From assembly GCA_903939355.1 (NCBI GenBank), contig CAJAHC010000116.1, positions 1 through 6,324 of the forward strand: a stretch of 6,324 nucleotides of DNA. Direction: 5' to 3'. This DNA comes from an uncultured Methylococcaceae bacterium (GTDB lineage Bacteria > Pseudomonadota > Gammaproteobacteria > Methylococcales > Methylomonadaceae). Each line of letters opens with the position of its first letter. Within the stretch, counting starts at the first letter, position 1. Shown piece by piece: positions 6,042 through 6,324 of the stretch. The notes beneath the pieces were generated by a model. That model did no database searches. It had not been told where the DNA came from and was given only the letters and a program-made list of their open reading frames with translations. The position numbers were made by a program, and so were the translations under genes.

Positions 6042-6324
6042 AAGATATTGTCTCATCAAAAGATAAAAATTTTGGGTAAATGTCATTAACTATTAGGTAG
6101 ATTTTTCAGGTTAATTCTGTTTATATGAGTTGCAAGACTCCTAGAGCATCGAGATTTGATTGGTCTGATGTTAGTCAAATAATTTCCCAGACAAGTAAAT
6201 TTAAAGCGAATACTTTTAATTCCCAAATTATGAGTGGTTCAAACCCTAACCCGACAGTTACTGATTTTTAGATATATCTGTCAGGTTAAATTGGGGTGGA
6301 TAAATCTTTATTTCCAGATGGGGG
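6042..6324. other. Non-coding region downstream of the J-domain gene
   Basis: No convincing gene is seen. A 48-codon ORF at 6125-6271 lacks a good ribosome binding site and recognisable motifs. TTTTGA at the J-domain stop codon and TCAAAA about 15 bases on could form a weak AT-only stem. The notable element is the inverted repeat at 6247-6288, described separately. TCAGGTTAA occurs twice as a direct repeat (6106-6114 and 6281-6289). No template-repeat-like copy of the preceding gene's 3' end is present. Confidence 0.5.
6247..6288. repeat. Imperfect 11-bp inverted repeat
   Basis: TAACCCGACAG (6247-6257) and CTGTCAGGTTA (6278-6288) are reverse complements with one mismatch, separated by a 20-base AT-rich spacer. 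No T-tract follows on the + strand, and the loop is long for an intrinsic terminator. It could be a dispersed palindromic repeat, the end of a small mobile element or a rho-independent-like structure for a gene beyond the window. Its identity cannot be decided from this sequence. Confidence 0.4.

Noticed and set aside
6125..6271. 48-codon + strand ORF ending in NPNPTVTDF
   Set aside because: It has no clear Shine-Dalgarno at proper spacing and no recognised motif. It overlaps the inverted repeat arm, and a stop-free run of this length is unremarkable.
6042..6324. DGR template repeat downstream of the variable-region-like gene end
   Set aside because: I looked for an Asn-codon-rich near-copy of 5922-6038 here and saw none. 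If it exists, it is outside the window.

Overview
The window looks like chromosomal DNA of an AT-rich gammaproteobacterium. The main evidence is the gene order dusB-fis-purH-purD: a dusB-fis pair is a gammaproteobacterial hallmark, and the same four-gene run occurs in Pseudomonas. A methanotroph-like (Methylococcales) or related host is my impression from composition and protein style. The window alone does not prove it.

Layout, all genes on the + strand. Positions 1-143 are an AT-rich upstream region. At 144-671 lies a small, unrecognised Cys/Trp-rich protein with one predicted membrane segment. At 733-1734 is dusB (tRNA dihydrouridine synthase), whose last 20 bases overlap fis (1715-1999, nucleoid-associated DNA-bending regulator). 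Then come purH (2071-3630) and purD (start placed at 3724, end 4995), both enzymes of de novo purine synthesis. PurD acts at the second step and PurH performs the last two. The purH-purD gap holds a small GC-rich hairpin with a T-tract and a competing upstream pairing, which resembles an attenuator. Twenty-nine bases after purD, at 5025-6041, is a J-domain protein with a C-terminal DUF1566/C-type-lectin-like domain. Positions 6042-6324 hold no convincing gene but contain an imperfect inverted repeat.

The first part is ordinary housekeeping: tRNA modification, a growth-phase regulator and purine synthesis, plausibly co-transcribed. The most interesting gene is the last. Its final ~40 codons match the pattern of variable regions diversified by diversity-generating retroelements (DGRs): YWSSTE, then AW, then QNF, G, Q, K and RVR.VR.F as a fixed scaffold, with substituted Asn-like positions in between. 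No template repeat, Avd gene or reverse transcriptase is present in the window. The DGR link is therefore a hypothesis that the flanking sequence or the rest of the genome can settle.
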